A DNA stretch of 64,000 nt. Origin: Acidobacteriaceae bacterium (lineage in GTDB: Bacteria > Acidobacteriota > Terriglobia > Terriglobales > Acidobacteriaceae). The translations under genes were made by a program, and so were the position numbers. Positions 1-8,867 of this stretch are shown one piece after another. The stretch's first letter is position 1. Each line of letters begins with the position of its first letter. The DNA lies in NCBI GenBank assembly GCA_003134655.1, contig PLBY01000152.1:551-64550 (forward strand), in the 5' to 3' direction. The notes below the pieces were generated by a model. The model saw nothing but the letters and a program-made list of their open reading frames with translations. It did not search any database and was not told the DNA's origin.

Positions 1-165
1 GCGGCCCTGGAAGGGCCGCTCTTCCACGATGGTGCACGCATCGATGGGTGGTGCGCACATTTTGTCGGTGCGCACCTCACTTCGCGGGTGGACACCTCGG
101 TGGCTGGAGCGCATATTTCGTGGGTGCACACCTCGGGGGTGGTGCGCACATCGTCGGCGCACAGA
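1..165. repeat. Degenerate ~18-bp tandem repeats with a leading hairpin
   Basis: The window opens with a perfect 7-bp hairpin (GCGGCCC, 5-nt loop, GGGCCGC, positions 1-19). Then come about eight imperfect copies of a unit resembling GGTGCGCACMTCG, starting near 31, 50, 67, 87, 106, 123, 141 and 156, a spacing of 15-20 bp. No convincing gene covers 1-186. The short plus-strand ORF through it reads a Gly/Ala/His-rich string that simply reflects the repeat. The hairpin has no U-tract, so a terminator role is weak. Function unknown. Confidence 0.6.
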
Positions 166-186
166 CTCGTATCCGTCCGCTGCCTG

Positions 187-1164
187 TCAGGCCAGTAAGG
201 AGAACTGATTGCCGGGTGGCGCGCTGTCGGAGTCGTCCGCCGGGTCGGCGAACCTTCGCAATTCAGGATATTTCTGGACCAGCGTAGGCGGGGCTGGGAC
301 GCGCTTGCCGGTCAGCATGGCTTTCAGCTCGAGAGCGTTGACTCCGGCTTTGCTTTCGAAGTGGTTGTTGGTGATCACGTAGGTGGTCTCGGCTCTAGCG
401 GCGACGGTTTCAATTCGTTCCTTCCAGCCCGCCAGTTCCCTCTCGTTGTAGAGATAGTTGTAGCGGTCGTCGCGGTTATCGGAATCGAACCACTGATCGT
501 AGTTGCGTCCGTGGAGGCGCACATAAGCGAGGGGCGCGGTGACGTGATCGGTGGGGGCGAGCGAGTGTCCGAGGACGGGCTGGTCGATGTTGCAGAAGGC
601 GACATGCTGGTGGGCGAAAGAGGCCAGGGTTTCAGCGTTGTCCCAGCTGGAGTCGCGGACTTCGACGACGCGGGGATATTCGATGAACTGGCGGAGTAGG
701 CGGTCGAGGTATTCGCGGTTGAGCGAAGTGTTCTTGAACGAGAGGGGAAACTGGATGAGGAGCGCGCCGAGTCGTCCTTCGTTGGCAAGGACGTCAAGGC
801 CTTCGCGGGTGCGGGCTTCGTCGTCGTCGGTGGGGCGGATGGTGGCGGCGGAGGTGGGGCCCATCACGGGCGAGTGGGTGAAGGCGCGGTAGAGTTTGGC
901 GGTGAAGAGGAAGCGCGGATTGACCGCGGCAACTTTGCGGCACCAGAGCTTGGCGAGTTGAGCCTTGATGGGTCCGTAGAACGAGGTGTTGATTTCAGTG
1001 GTGTCGAAAAAGCGCGCGAGGTATTCGAGGGGATGCATTTTGCGGTGCTGCATTCCCGAGGGATAGAAGACGCCTTCCCAGTCTTTGTAGGACCATCCGG
1101 CGGTGCCGAAGCGAACGTCGTTGGCGAGAGTCTGTGGCAAGCGGGCTGGTGCCGTGGATCCCAT
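187..1164 (-). CDS. DUF72 (YecE-like) family protein
   Basis: About 325 aa from the chosen ATG. The N-terminal motif FGTAGWSYKDWEGVFYP and the later FLFTAKLYRAFTH, LLIQFPLSF and YVRLHGRN segments are the conserved core of the DUF72/YecE family, a TIM-barrel-like fold without an agreed biochemical role. The frame stays open for 20 codons upstream (to 1224). I chose the internal ATG at 1164 because family members begin only a few residues before the FGTAGWSY strand; there is no clear Shine-Dalgarno for either start. No signal peptide from the chosen start, so probably cytoplasmic. It is divergent from the secreted protein at 1261, so the short gap must hold both promoters. Confidence 0.85.
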   Translation of the reverse strand: MGSTAPARLPQTLANDVRFGTAGWSYKDWEGVFYPSGMQHRKMHPLEYLARFFDTTEINTSFYGPIKAQLAKLWCRKVAAVNPRFLFTAKLYRAFTHSPVMGPTSAATIRPTDDDEARTREGLDVLANEGRLGALLIQFPLSFKNTSLNREYLDRLLRQFIEYPRVVEVRDSSWDNAETLASFAHQHVAFCNIDQPVLGHSLAPTDHVTAPLAYVRLHGRNYDQWFDSDNRDDRYNYLYNERELAGWKERIETVAARAETTYVITNNHFESKAGVNALELKAMLTGKRVPAPPTLVQKYPELRRFADPADDSDSAPPGNQFSLLA

Positions 1165-1260
1165 GAGTGGAACCGCAGACGGAGGGCAGGGCAAGAGTAG
1201 CACAAGCGATGAATGGGTGGTCACGGAAGGAACTTGCCGCCGAAGGCGGGATCATGAAAT

Positions 1261-1719
1261 ATGGAGGGTATGCGCAAAATCCTGCTGTCGGCTGTGACGC
1301 TGTGTCTGCTGACCGTGCCGCTCGTCCGCGCGGCGGCGCAAGAAGATTCGGAAGCGGCTCAAGTGAAGGCCCTGGATTTCAAACTGACCGAGGCGTACAA
1401 GGAGCGGAAGTTCGATCTGCTGGCTTCCCTACTGGACGAGGATTTCGTCATTACGTTTGAGGATGGCAACATTTTTGGCAAGACCGGGTACATCAGTTTC
1501 AGCGCGACATCCACGATTCACGTGGACGTCGCGGAGATGACCGACGTCAAGGTGCGAATGCATGGGAATACAGCGATCCTAACCGGGGTCTATCACGAAA
1601 AGGGCAAGGACAAGGGCGGGCCCTACGATTATCGCGACCGGTTTACCGATGTGTGGATGAAGGCGGGCGGAAAGTGGCGGCTGATTGCATCGCACTACGC
1701 GATTCCGATGAAACCATAG
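1261..1719 (+). CDS. Secreted NTF2-like (DUF4440-type) protein
   Basis: 152 aa. A Sec-type signal peptide (basic MRK, hydrophobic LLSAVTLCLLTVPL, Ala-rich cleavage region near residue 25) precedes an alpha+beta domain with the pattern of SnoaL/NTF2-like DUF4440 proteins: an N-terminal helix (ALDFKLTEAYKERKFDLLAS), then strands including DFVITFEDG, GNTAILTGVYHEKGK, DVWMKAGGKWRLIASHYA. The WR.I.SH ending is typical of DUF4440. These folds bind small ligands or act as enzymes; no catalytic set can be assigned here. A second ATG four codons in (1270) is also possible. The gene stands alone, divergent from the DUF72 gene. Confidence 0.75.
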   Translation: MEGMRKILLSAVTLCLLTVPLVRAAAQEDSEAAQVKALDFKLTEAYKERKFDLLASLLDEDFVITFEDGNIFGKTGYISFSATSTIHVDVAEMTDVKVRMHGNTAILTGVYHEKGKDKGGPYDYRDRFTDVWMKAGGKWRLIASHYAIPMKP

Positions 1720-1787
1720 TAGCTACATAAACCGGCACCCGCATTCGTCGAGATTTTGTCGATGAGGTTTCTTCGGCAGGAGCTTAT

Positions 1788-2699
1788 TCACTCCAACAAC
1801 AAAACCACCCAATAGACGCCGGTGGGATAAGTGCCGGTGCGGCTGTAGCAGGTGCCGATGGAGAAGCTGTGCAGCGTGGGACTGGTGATCGAGTGGGCCG
1901 TTCCGTTGGGGAGGGTTTCGGGATGCAGGCTGGTGTAAGTGAGCACGGTGGAGCGTTCCGCGAGTTTGTGAACGGGGGCGGTTCCGAGCTTGTCGGCTTG
2001 CGCCATGGAGCAAGCGGCGTCATCTGCGGTAATCAGATCGGCGCGCGCCAGTTCCGTCTGGCCGTTCTGGTGACGACTCTGATTCACAGCCGCGGCGATG
2101 CGCTCTTTCACCTGGGCAGAAGAATAGTTAGGGAGGGCGTGGCCGAAATCCTGCACGATGTAGAGGCGGTCTCCGCTTCGAACCACGCCCAACCCGACCA
2201 CGTTATAGGCCGGGTTGAGCAGGTTCGCGCGATGTGGGGGGGAGAGCATGAGGTGTTCGTGTCCGTGTTCGGCGTCGTAATCGAGCGCCACGTTTTCTCC
2301 CTCTTGATCGAACTGGAGGGCAGTCGTGGCGGCGAGACGTACGGGGAGGGAGGGCTCGCCATTAAATTGGTGCGAGAGTTGCCGAGCTTCGAGCATTGCC
2401 AGTGCGTGGGTGCGTGCGGCTTGGGAGAGTCCGTTGTCGAGCGTGAGCGGTGGGGCGCCGGCCTGCTTTCGGGACTGGTTGGCTAGTGCCAGCAACTGTT
2501 CTTCGGTCTGAATCTCGTAATCGTGAAATGGAATGTCGGGGGCTTTCGCGGCCACCGGCTTCAGCGACGCTTTTTGCGTTGACTGGCCTGGAGGCGCGGG
2601 GCCTTCCGCGGGAGAAGCCATCAATCGGGTTGCGGGCTGAACGGTCGCGGAGGCCATCAGCAGCAGGAACGCCAGCAAGAGTCTGGGGGATCTAAGCAT
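1788..2699 (-). CDS. Secreted CAP-domain (SCP/PR1-like) protein
   Basis: About 303 aa. The signal peptide (LLLAFLLLMASATVQPA) is followed by a Pro/Ala-rich linker, then a CAP domain at roughly residues 70-190: LLALANQSRKQAGAPPLTLD, the helix with AARTHALAMLEARQLSHQF, and the GENVALDY and SPPHRANLLNPAYNVVGLGV motifs of bacterial YkwD-like proteins. The His of SHQF and of PPHRANLL correspond to the usual cavity residues. A C-terminal stretch of about 100 aa has a helix-rich NQSRHQNGQ region that looks like a degenerate second CAP helix. TTG at 2702 precedes the ATG used here. Bacterial CAP proteins have no single agreed function. Confidence 0.85.
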   Translation of the reverse strand: MLRSPRLLLAFLLLMASATVQPATRLMASPAEGPAPPGQSTQKASLKPVAAKAPDIPFHDYEIQTEEQLLALANQSRKQAGAPPLTLDNGLSQAARTHALAMLEARQLSHQFNGEPSLPVRLAATTALQFDQEGENVALDYDAEHGHEHLMLSPPHRANLLNPAYNVVGLGVVRSGDRLYIVQDFGHALPNYSSAQVKERIAAAVNQSRHQNGQTELARADLITADDAACSMAQADKLGTAPVHKLAERSTVLTYTSLHPETLPNGTAHSITSPTLHSFSIGTCYSRTGTYPTGVYWVVLLLE

Positions 2700-2833
2700 C
2701 AATTTGGCCTATCCAACGAGATCCTGGGAGGGATCGGTTCGCCTCAAGCCGTTTCGGGCTCAAGTTCGTTACAGGCGCAAACTTTGTTGCTAGTGCTAGG
2801 CTAGGGCTTGAGTGCGAGGTCGAGAAGTTACCT

Positions 2834-4234
2834 GTGACCATGGAACTAGGGATCAGTGGGGGCATTGGCCTATTGTTCGGCTGCCTGCTTGCGTGGCTGG
2901 CGCTGCGTTCGCGCACAGCAGCTCTGCAGGCTCGTTTGTCGTTGACGGAAAAGGAATTAGCGGCCGTAAAGGCTGATCTGGCGCGGGTTTTGGCCGATCA
3001 GCGGCAGCTGGTGGAGAGCCGGGCGAGACTGGAATCCGCGCTGGAATCCGAACGAAAGGCCAGCAACGAAAAGATCGAATTGCTGACAAAAAGCGGGGAG
3101 CGCGCCGCCACGGATTTGCAAAATGCATTCAAGGCGCTGGCTGCTGATGCGCTGAGCAGCAACAGCACTTCTTTCTTGCAGATTGCGCAGGAGACGCTGA
3201 AGCGGTTTCAGAGCGAGGCGAAGGGCGATCTGGACGCGCGGCAGAAAGCGGTCGCGGATCTTGTCACTCCGGTGCGCGAGTCCCTGAGCAAGGTAGACGC
3301 GCAGATTCAGCAAATGGAAATTGCGCGCGGCGAGGCGTATGGCGATCTGAAGGCGCAGGTGCAATCCCTGATCAGCACGCAGAGAGAGTTGCAGTCGGAG
3401 ACTGGGAATCTGGTGCGGGCGTTGCGCACTCCGAATGTGCGGGGACGTTGGGGAGAAATCCAGTTACGGCGCGTGGTTGAGATCGCGGGGATGCTTCCCT
3501 ACTGTGACTTCACTGAACAGGAGACCGTGATCGGCGAGAGCGGGCGACTGCGGCCGGATCTCGTCGTGAAATTGCCTGGCGGAAAACACGTTGTGGTCGA
3601 TGCGAAGACTCCGTTGCAGGCATTTCTTGAGGCTTTCGAAACGACCGACGAAGAAGCACGGCGTGCGTGCCTCGCGAATCATGCGCGGCAGGTGCGCGAC
3701 CACATGAAGACGCTGGCCGGCAAGAATTATTGGGAGCAGTTCGAGGCTACGCCGGAGTTCGTGGTGATGTTTCTTCCCGGGGAAACGTTTTTCAGTGCGG
3801 CGCTGGAACAGGATCCGACACTTATTGAGCAAGGTGTGCTGCAGCGGGTGATTCCGGCGTCGCCGACTACCCTGATAGCTTTGCTCAAGGCTGTTGCCTA
3901 CGGATGGAACCAGGAGAAGCTGGCGCGGAACGCGCATGAGATCAGCAATCTGGGGAAGGAACTGCACGACCGGTTGCGAAAGCTCGCGGGGCACATTACG
4001 GGAGTTGGAACCAATCTCGACCGGGCTGTTGAGGCCTATAACCAGGCTGTGGGATCGCTGGAGAATCGGGTGCTGGTTTCGGCCCGGAAATTCGCCGAGT
4101 TGGGTGCGTCGGTGGCGGAGGACATTCCGGAACTGGAGCCGATTGAAACTACGGCGCGGGCGCTTTCGTTTGAGTGGGATGATGAGGGCACGCTTCCAGA
4201 GCCTACGAAGAAGGGTGAGCGGAAGGCGGGGTGA
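2834..4234 (+). CDS. rmuC: DNA recombination protein RmuC
   Basis: 466 aa, usual for the family. An N-terminal membrane anchor (residues about 4-22) is followed by a long coiled coil (about 30-170) and the RmuC nuclease-like domain (about 180-400), with RGRWGEIQLRRVVEIAGM near residue 203 and VVKLPGGKHVVVDAKTPL near 240-256; the D-x-K is the restriction-endonuclease-like signature. RmuC limits inversions at short inverted repeats in E. coli. The GTG at 2834 is preferred to the ATG at 2840 because GAGAAG lies about six bases before it. Single gene between a CAP protein on the other strand and a phosphodiesterase. Confidence 0.93.
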   Translation: MTMELGISGGIGLLFGCLLAWLALRSRTAALQARLSLTEKELAAVKADLARVLADQRQLVESRARLESALESERKASNEKIELLTKSGERAATDLQNAFKALAADALSSNSTSFLQIAQETLKRFQSEAKGDLDARQKAVADLVTPVRESLSKVDAQIQQMEIARGEAYGDLKAQVQSLISTQRELQSETGNLVRALRTPNVRGRWGEIQLRRVVEIAGMLPYCDFTEQETVIGESGRLRPDLVVKLPGGKHVVVDAKTPLQAFLEAFETTDEEARRACLANHARQVRDHMKTLAGKNYWEQFEATPEFVVMFLPGETFFSAALEQDPTLIEQGVLQRVIPASPTTLIALLKAVAYGWNQEKLARNAHEISNLGKELHDRLRKLAGHITGVGTNLDRAVEAYNQAVGSLENRVLVSARKFAELGASVAEDIPELEPIETTARALSFEWDDEGTLPEPTKKGERKAG

Positions 4235-4250
4235 GTTCGTTTCTAGTCCG

Positions 4251-4316
4251 CGCGAGATCCCTCGCTTCGCCTGAAAACCGGCTCCGCTCGGGATGACGCC
4301 GCAAAGGGTTTTGCGG
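4251..4316. repeat. Dispersed intergenic repeat (HPERSRFSGEARDL-type)
   Basis: The gap between rmuC and the phosphodiesterase holds a sequence whose minus-strand conceptual translation gives HPERSRFSGEARDL. I recognise this phantom peptide from spurious small ORFs across acidobacterial genomes. It is followed by a hairpin (CCGCAAA/TTTGCGG, about 4299-4316). The element is non-coding. It may help end rmuC transcription, but lacks a U-tract. Confidence 0.55.
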
Positions 4317-4362
4317 TAACCATTCCAAAACGGCGACCGTCTGATCGTTAGCGAAGGCTTTC

Positions 4363-5661
4363 ATGCGGCGTTTCCTGAAACAACTCTCATATCGAATCTT
4401 CTCGTTTGCACTTGCGGCTTGCTGCTTGGCCGTCACTTGTCAGGCGCAGGCTATCGCTCCGGTCATCACGGTTGATCACGGGCCGAATGCGCCGCAGCAG
4501 ATTTCGAAACCTTACGTGATTCTGGTTTCGCTCGACGGCTTTCGCTATGACTACGCGAAGCGCTATCACGCAGAGCATCTGCTCGCCCTCGCGGCCGACG
4601 GGGCGAGTGCGCCGGATGGGATGCTTCCCTCTTATCCTTCGATCACCTTTCCCAACCATTACAGCATCGTTAGCGGACTCTATCCGGAGCATCACGGCAT
4701 CGTGGCCAACAGCTTTTATGATCCGGCGCGGAAAGAGACCTACAGCTACCGGGACAGTAAGTCGGTGGGCGACGGCACCTGGTATGGCGGGACTCCGCTG
4801 TGGGTGCTGGCCGAACAGCAGGGCATGCGATCGGCTTCCTTTTTTTGGGTCGGTTCCGAGGCGAATATTCAGGGAGTCCGGCCGACCTATTATCTGAAAT
4901 TCGATCCTCGGTTTCCCAACCCGAAGCGAGTCGAACAGGTTCTTGCCTGGCTGCGACTGCCGCCGGAGCAGCGTCCGCACTTGATCACGTTGTATTTCTC
5001 TGACACGGATTCGGCCGGACACCGCTTTGGGCCGGATAGTCCGCAGGTCGCCGACGCGGTGCATGAACTCGACGGGGAAATCGGGAAACTGATGGATGGC
5101 CTCAAGGAGGTAAAGTTGCGCGTCGATCTGATCGTGCTGGCCGACCATGGGATGGTGAAGGTGGACGGCGATCCGATTCGCCTGGGTCAGTATGGGTTTG
5201 CCGCTTCATTGTTCTCCCCAATCGTGGGGTTGGGACTTTATCCAAAGTCCGACGCCGACGCAGAGAAGGCGTACCAGGCCATGCGCGGAAAGAGCGATAA
5301 GTTTGCGGTTTATCGGCGCACTTCGGTGCCAGTTTACCTTCACTTTGACAGCAATCCACGCGAGGGCGACCCGGTGGTTGTGCCCAACGGACCTTATTTC
5401 CTCAGCACTGATGCAGACCCTGACGCCCCGGAGCATCCGGTCGGTGCGCACGGATTCGACGTGACCCGCATGCCCGAAATGAAGGCGCTATTCGTGGCCG
5501 CCGGTCCAGACATCCGGCGCGGGGTTGTGGTGGAGCCGTTTGAGAACGTGAATGTGTATCCGCTGGTCGCGAGGATACTGGGCCTAGACATGACAAAGCT
5601 GAAGACAGGGCCGATCGACGGAAAGCTCGGGGCGCTGGAAGGAATTCTGCAAAAGAAGTAG
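4363..5661 (+). CDS. Secreted ENPP-type nucleotide pyrophosphatase/phosphodiesterase
   Basis: 432 aa with a signal peptide (hydrophobic FSFALAACCLAVTC, residues about 13-26). It belongs to the alkaline-phosphatase superfamily, type I phosphodiesterase/nucleotide pyrophosphatase. The binuclear zinc site can be read in order: Asp58 in SLDGFRYDY, the nucleophilic Thr95 in PSITFPNHYS, Asp and His in DTDSAGHRFG, AspHis in LADHGM, and a late His in GAHGFD. The SGLYPEHHGI segment after the nucleophile is typical. Expected to hydrolyse nucleotide-type phosphodiesters in the periplasm or outside; exact substrate unknown. A GAAGG lies six bases before the ATG. Confidence 0.93.
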   Translation: MRRFLKQLSYRIFSFALAACCLAVTCQAQAIAPVITVDHGPNAPQQISKPYVILVSLDGFRYDYAKRYHAEHLLALAADGASAPDGMLPSYPSITFPNHYSIVSGLYPEHHGIVANSFYDPARKETYSYRDSKSVGDGTWYGGTPLWVLAEQQGMRSASFFWVGSEANIQGVRPTYYLKFDPRFPNPKRVEQVLAWLRLPPEQRPHLITLYFSDTDSAGHRFGPDSPQVADAVHELDGEIGKLMDGLKEVKLRVDLIVLADHGMVKVDGDPIRLGQYGFAASLFSPIVGLGLYPKSDADAEKAYQAMRGKSDKFAVYRRTSVPVYLHFDSNPREGDPVVVPNGPYFLSTDADPDAPEHPVGAHGFDVTRMPEMKALFVAAGPDIRRGVVVEPFENVNVYPLVARILGLDMTKLKTGPIDGKLGALEGILQKK

Positions 5662-5875
5662 CGGCCAGGCCTTGCCTTTGCCCACTCCTCGCCCGGGAGC
5701 ATTCGAAGGCCTTCCGAACCGGATTGTCTTCCCCTCCAACATCCTGTAGGAGCTTCGCGAATCCGCTATTCTTGAGTGGATCTCGAATCCATCAAACGAG
5801 GTTGGCCTCTCTAAGCTCAAGAATCGCAAGGAAAATGGGATACCGAATTCCACAGAAACCTCCCGAAAGACATAC

Positions 5876-5901
5876 TTACCGTTCGAAAATGCATCTATAA
5901 T
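5876..5901 (+). promoter_or_regulatory. Putative promoter of the kinase/regulator operon
   Basis: A perfect -10 hexamer TATAAT lies at 5896-5901, about 41 bases before the kinase ATG. The best upstream partner is a poor TTACCG at 5876-5881 with a short 14-bp spacer, so only the -10 is convincing. The rest of the 281-base gap 5662-5942 contains small palindromes around 5703-5719 and no credible ORF. Confidence 0.4.
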
Positions 5902-5942
5902 TTCGGAAGTGGTTTTATCTGCGGGACTTAGCCGTTAGGGGA

Positions 5943-8867
5943 ATGGGGCTCGAGGTGGCAGCGAAGTTGCTCATTGAGGATCGGTGGGAAGTCTCTTCCA
6001 CGCCTCCACAGCCCCCTGGGGGTTCGGGGCCAGCGCCGAAACCCATGAACCGGGAAAGCCAAGCTCGATTTATTGCAGTGCTGTTGTTCCTGCTGACAGT
6101 GGCTGCGGTGATCTTTGCCGGGTTCAATTTGCAGAAGGAACGGGACTCGGCCGTTCCTGACGACGGCGTCTGGTGGGTGGAGCACAACGGCCGCATGGTC
6201 GCCGACCGGGTGGATCCGAACGGTCCCGGCGCCAAGGCCGGCATTAAGACGGACGATCAGTTGCTCTCCGTCAATGGACAGGAAATCAAAAGCACGCCAG
6301 GTTTGGTTCGCCAACTCTACAACACTGGCGTCTGGGCCAAGGCGACGTATTCACTGGTTCGTCAGTCGGTCACGCTGGATTCCCATGTCATCCTGGTTCC
6401 CGCGGACCAGTCCCTGAACAATTGGCTGCGGCTGATTGCGATGATCTACCTGGGGATCGGCGTGTACGTCCTGCTGCGGCGCTGGACCGCACCGGGATCC
6501 ACGCATTTCTACGTTTTCTGCCTGGTATCGTTCATTGCATATTCGTTCAAGTACACCGGCAAACTGAACGATTTTGACTGGACGATTTACTGGTGCAACA
6601 TAGTCGCGTGGGTTCTACAACCGACGCTATTCCTGCACTTCGTTCTCACATTTCCGGAGAGGCGACAATTCGTTCGTCAGCGTCCGTGGCTGTTGGCACT
6701 GGTTTATGTGCCGGGCGCGATCCTTCTGGCACGGCACATTTTTGCCCTTCGTCTGGCTCAGGCCAGCGGATATTTGCGATGGGACATGGACCGGCAGGAA
6801 ATGGCTTACGGGGCGTTCCTGTTCATCGCCGCTGCGGCAGTGCTGTGGGATAGCTACCGTCTGGCGGGCACGACTATCCTGCGTCAGCAACTGAAGTGGG
6901 TCACGCGCGGAACCGTTCTAGCCATCGTTCCTTACACGCTGTTCTACGTGGTGCCCTTCCTGATGGGTTCCCTGCCCGGTACGTGGATGAAGTTGTCTGT
7001 CCTGTTCCTGGGCTTGCTGCCGTTGACGTTTGGCTTCGTGATCTTCCGCTATCGTTTGATGGATGTTGATCTGATCTCCAAGCGGGTTGTGGTCTATACG
7101 CTGGCGGTCACGGCTGTGGTGGGAATGTATTTCGCGCTGGTCGCGGGAGTCGCCACGCTGGTCCACATGCGGCAGAAGGAAACCGGACCGGTGGGCCTCA
7201 TTCTGGCGGTAGTGGTCACCGCGCTCTTGTTTGATCCGGTGCGCAAGTGGATTCAGGATCGCGTCGACCAGTTTTTCTATCGCACCGTCTACGACTACCG
7301 ACGAACACTGATTGAGTTCGGCCGTGAACTGGGCTCGGAAACCGATCTGAATGCTCTGCTTTCTTCCGTGGTGGATCGACTGTCGCGAACCTTGTCGGTG
7401 AACCGGATCGCGATTTTCCTTCGGGCGGGAGAGGAAGTAGACGAGTTCGTCCTCTCCAAGTCGGTAGGCATGAACTCGATGAGTAAACTCGACCTGACGT
7501 TCCTGGACACCCCTCGGCCCGAGCCCGCGGGGCACATGTTCTTCGAAAACACGCACCAGGTGCCGCGCGAGACGGCCGGATCGCAGGATGCCATCGCCCG
7601 GCTCGATTTGAACTACTACATTCCTTGCCGCGCGCAGCAGAAGACTGTGGCGGTGCTTGGACTGGGAAAGACCACCAAGGGCGACTACCTCTCGAGCGAA
7701 GACATCGAGTTGCTCGAGACGCTGGGGGGGTATCTCGGGATCGCGATCCAGAACGGTCGCCTCTACGCGTCTTTACAGCAGAAGGTAGCGGAGTACGAGC
7801 GCCTGAAAGATTTCAACGAGAACATCGTCGAATCGATCAATGTGGGCATCATGGCGCTCGACATGGAAGACCGCATCGAGAGCTGGAATGCGCAAATGGA
7901 AGTGATGTACGCGCTACCGCGCTGGCAGGCACTAACGCAGCCGGTGCAGAACATCTTCCCGGCGGAATTTGTGGAAGAGTTTTACCGGGTACGGCAAAAC
8001 GCCGGCATCAACAATCTGTACAAGTTCCGGCTGCAGACGCCGGCGGGCGAAACGCGCACGGTTAATGTGGCCATTGCACCGCTGGTAACGCGCAAGTTTC
8101 AGGTGATCGGGCGGCTCGTCATTATGGACGACATCACCGAACGTGTTGAACTCGAGGGCCAGCTTTCGCAAGCCGACAAGCTTTCGTCGATCGGGCTGCT
8201 GGCGGCCGGAGTGGCGCACGAAGTCAACACGCCCCTGGCTGTGATTTCGTCTTATACCCAGATGCTCGCCAAGCAACTGCAGGGCGATCCCCAAAAGTCG
8301 GGACTGCTGGAGAAGATCACGCGGCAGACGTTCCGCGCTTCGGAAATTGTTAACAATCTGTTGAACTTCTCGCGCACCAGCGGGACCGAGTTTGCCGACG
8401 TCAACATCAATAAAGTTATTACCGACACGCTCGCGCTGCTGGAGCACCAGTTCAAGACGGCGAAGATTCAGGTGAACTCCGAGTTGACGGCGGGGATTTC
8501 TGCGATTCAGGGAAATCCGGGAAGACTGCAGCAGGTCTTCCTGAACCTGTTTCTCAATGCCAAGGACGCGATGCCGGGCGGCGGCACGCTGAACGTGGCT
8601 ACCACCAATGGCGACATGGTGAGCGTGCGGGTTTCCGATACTGGGTCGGGCATTGCGCCGGAGCATATTCAGCGGATTTACGATCCGTTTTTCACCACCA
8701 AGACGGCGCCCAAAGAAGGTCAGAACCGTGGAACCGGACTCGGACTCTCGGTGACCTACGGCATCATTCAAGAGCATGCGGGCAAGATTCGTGTCGAAAG
8801 CAATCCAGGTTCCGGCACGACCTTTGCCTTGGATTTCCCCCTGAGCAGGAACGCAGTCCATGTCTGA
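5943..8867 (+). CDS. Membrane sensor histidine kinase (PDZ, multi-TM, GAF, PAS, HisKA, HATPase)
   Basis: 974 aa. Order: first membrane helix (about 40-58), an extracytoplasmic PDZ-like segment (about 65-135; DRVDPNGPGAKAGIKTDDQLLSVNG), a bundle of about seven membrane helices (about 155-425), GAF domain (about 460-600), PAS domain (about 625-740; NVGIMALDMEDRIESWNAQM), HisKA with His759 in GVAHEVNTPLAV, and HATPase_c with an N box (NLFLNAKDAM), DTGSGI and GTGLGLSV. It should autophosphorylate His759 and pass phosphate to the regulator encoded directly downstream, whose ATG overlaps its last eight bases. An alternative start is ATG 6045, just before the first helix. Signal unknown; the PDZ suggests a protein or peptide ligand in the periplasm. 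Confidence 0.93.
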   Translation: MGLEVAAKLLIEDRWEVSSTPPQPPGGSGPAPKPMNRESQARFIAVLLFLLTVAAVIFAGFNLQKERDSAVPDDGVWWVEHNGRMVADRVDPNGPGAKAGIKTDDQLLSVNGQEIKSTPGLVRQLYNTGVWAKATYSLVRQSVTLDSHVILVPADQSLNNWLRLIAMIYLGIGVYVLLRRWTAPGSTHFYVFCLVSFIAYSFKYTGKLNDFDWTIYWCNIVAWVLQPTLFLHFVLTFPERRQFVRQRPWLLALVYVPGAILLARHIFALRLAQASGYLRWDMDRQEMAYGAFLFIAAAAVLWDSYRLAGTTILRQQLKWVTRGTVLAIVPYTLFYVVPFLMGSLPGTWMKLSVLFLGLLPLTFGFVIFRYRLMDVDLISKRVVVYTLAVTAVVGMYFALVAGVATLVHMRQKETGPVGLILAVVVTALLFDPVRKWIQDRVDQFFYRTVYDYRRTLIEFGRELGSETDLNALLSSVVDRLSRTLSVNRIAIFLRAGEEVDEFVLSKSVGMNSMSKLDLTFLDTPRPEPAGHMFFENTHQVPRETAGSQDAIARLDLNYYIPCRAQQKTVAVLGLGKTTKGDYLSSEDIELLETLGGYLGIAIQNGRLYASLQQKVAEYERLKDFNENIVESINVGIMALDMEDRIESWNAQMEVMYALPRWQALTQPVQNIFPAEFVEEFYRVRQNAGINNLYKFRLQTPAGETRTVNVAIAPLVTRKFQVIGRLVIMDDITERVELEGQLSQADKLSSIGLLAAGVAHEVNTPLAVISSYTQMLAKQLQGDPQKSGLLEKITRQTFRASEIVNNLLNFSRTSGTEFADVNINKVITDTLALLEHQFKTAKIQVNSELTAGISAIQGNPGRLQQVFLNLFLNAKDAMPGGGTLNVATTNGDMVSVRVSDTGSGIAPEHIQRIYDPFFTTKTAPKEGQNRGTGLGLSVTYGIIQEHAGKIRVESNPGSGTTFALDFPLSRNAVHV

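Noticed and set aside
1..165. CRISPR array
   Set aside because: Units are degenerate, repeat every 15-20 bp and have no spacers; no cas gene in the window.
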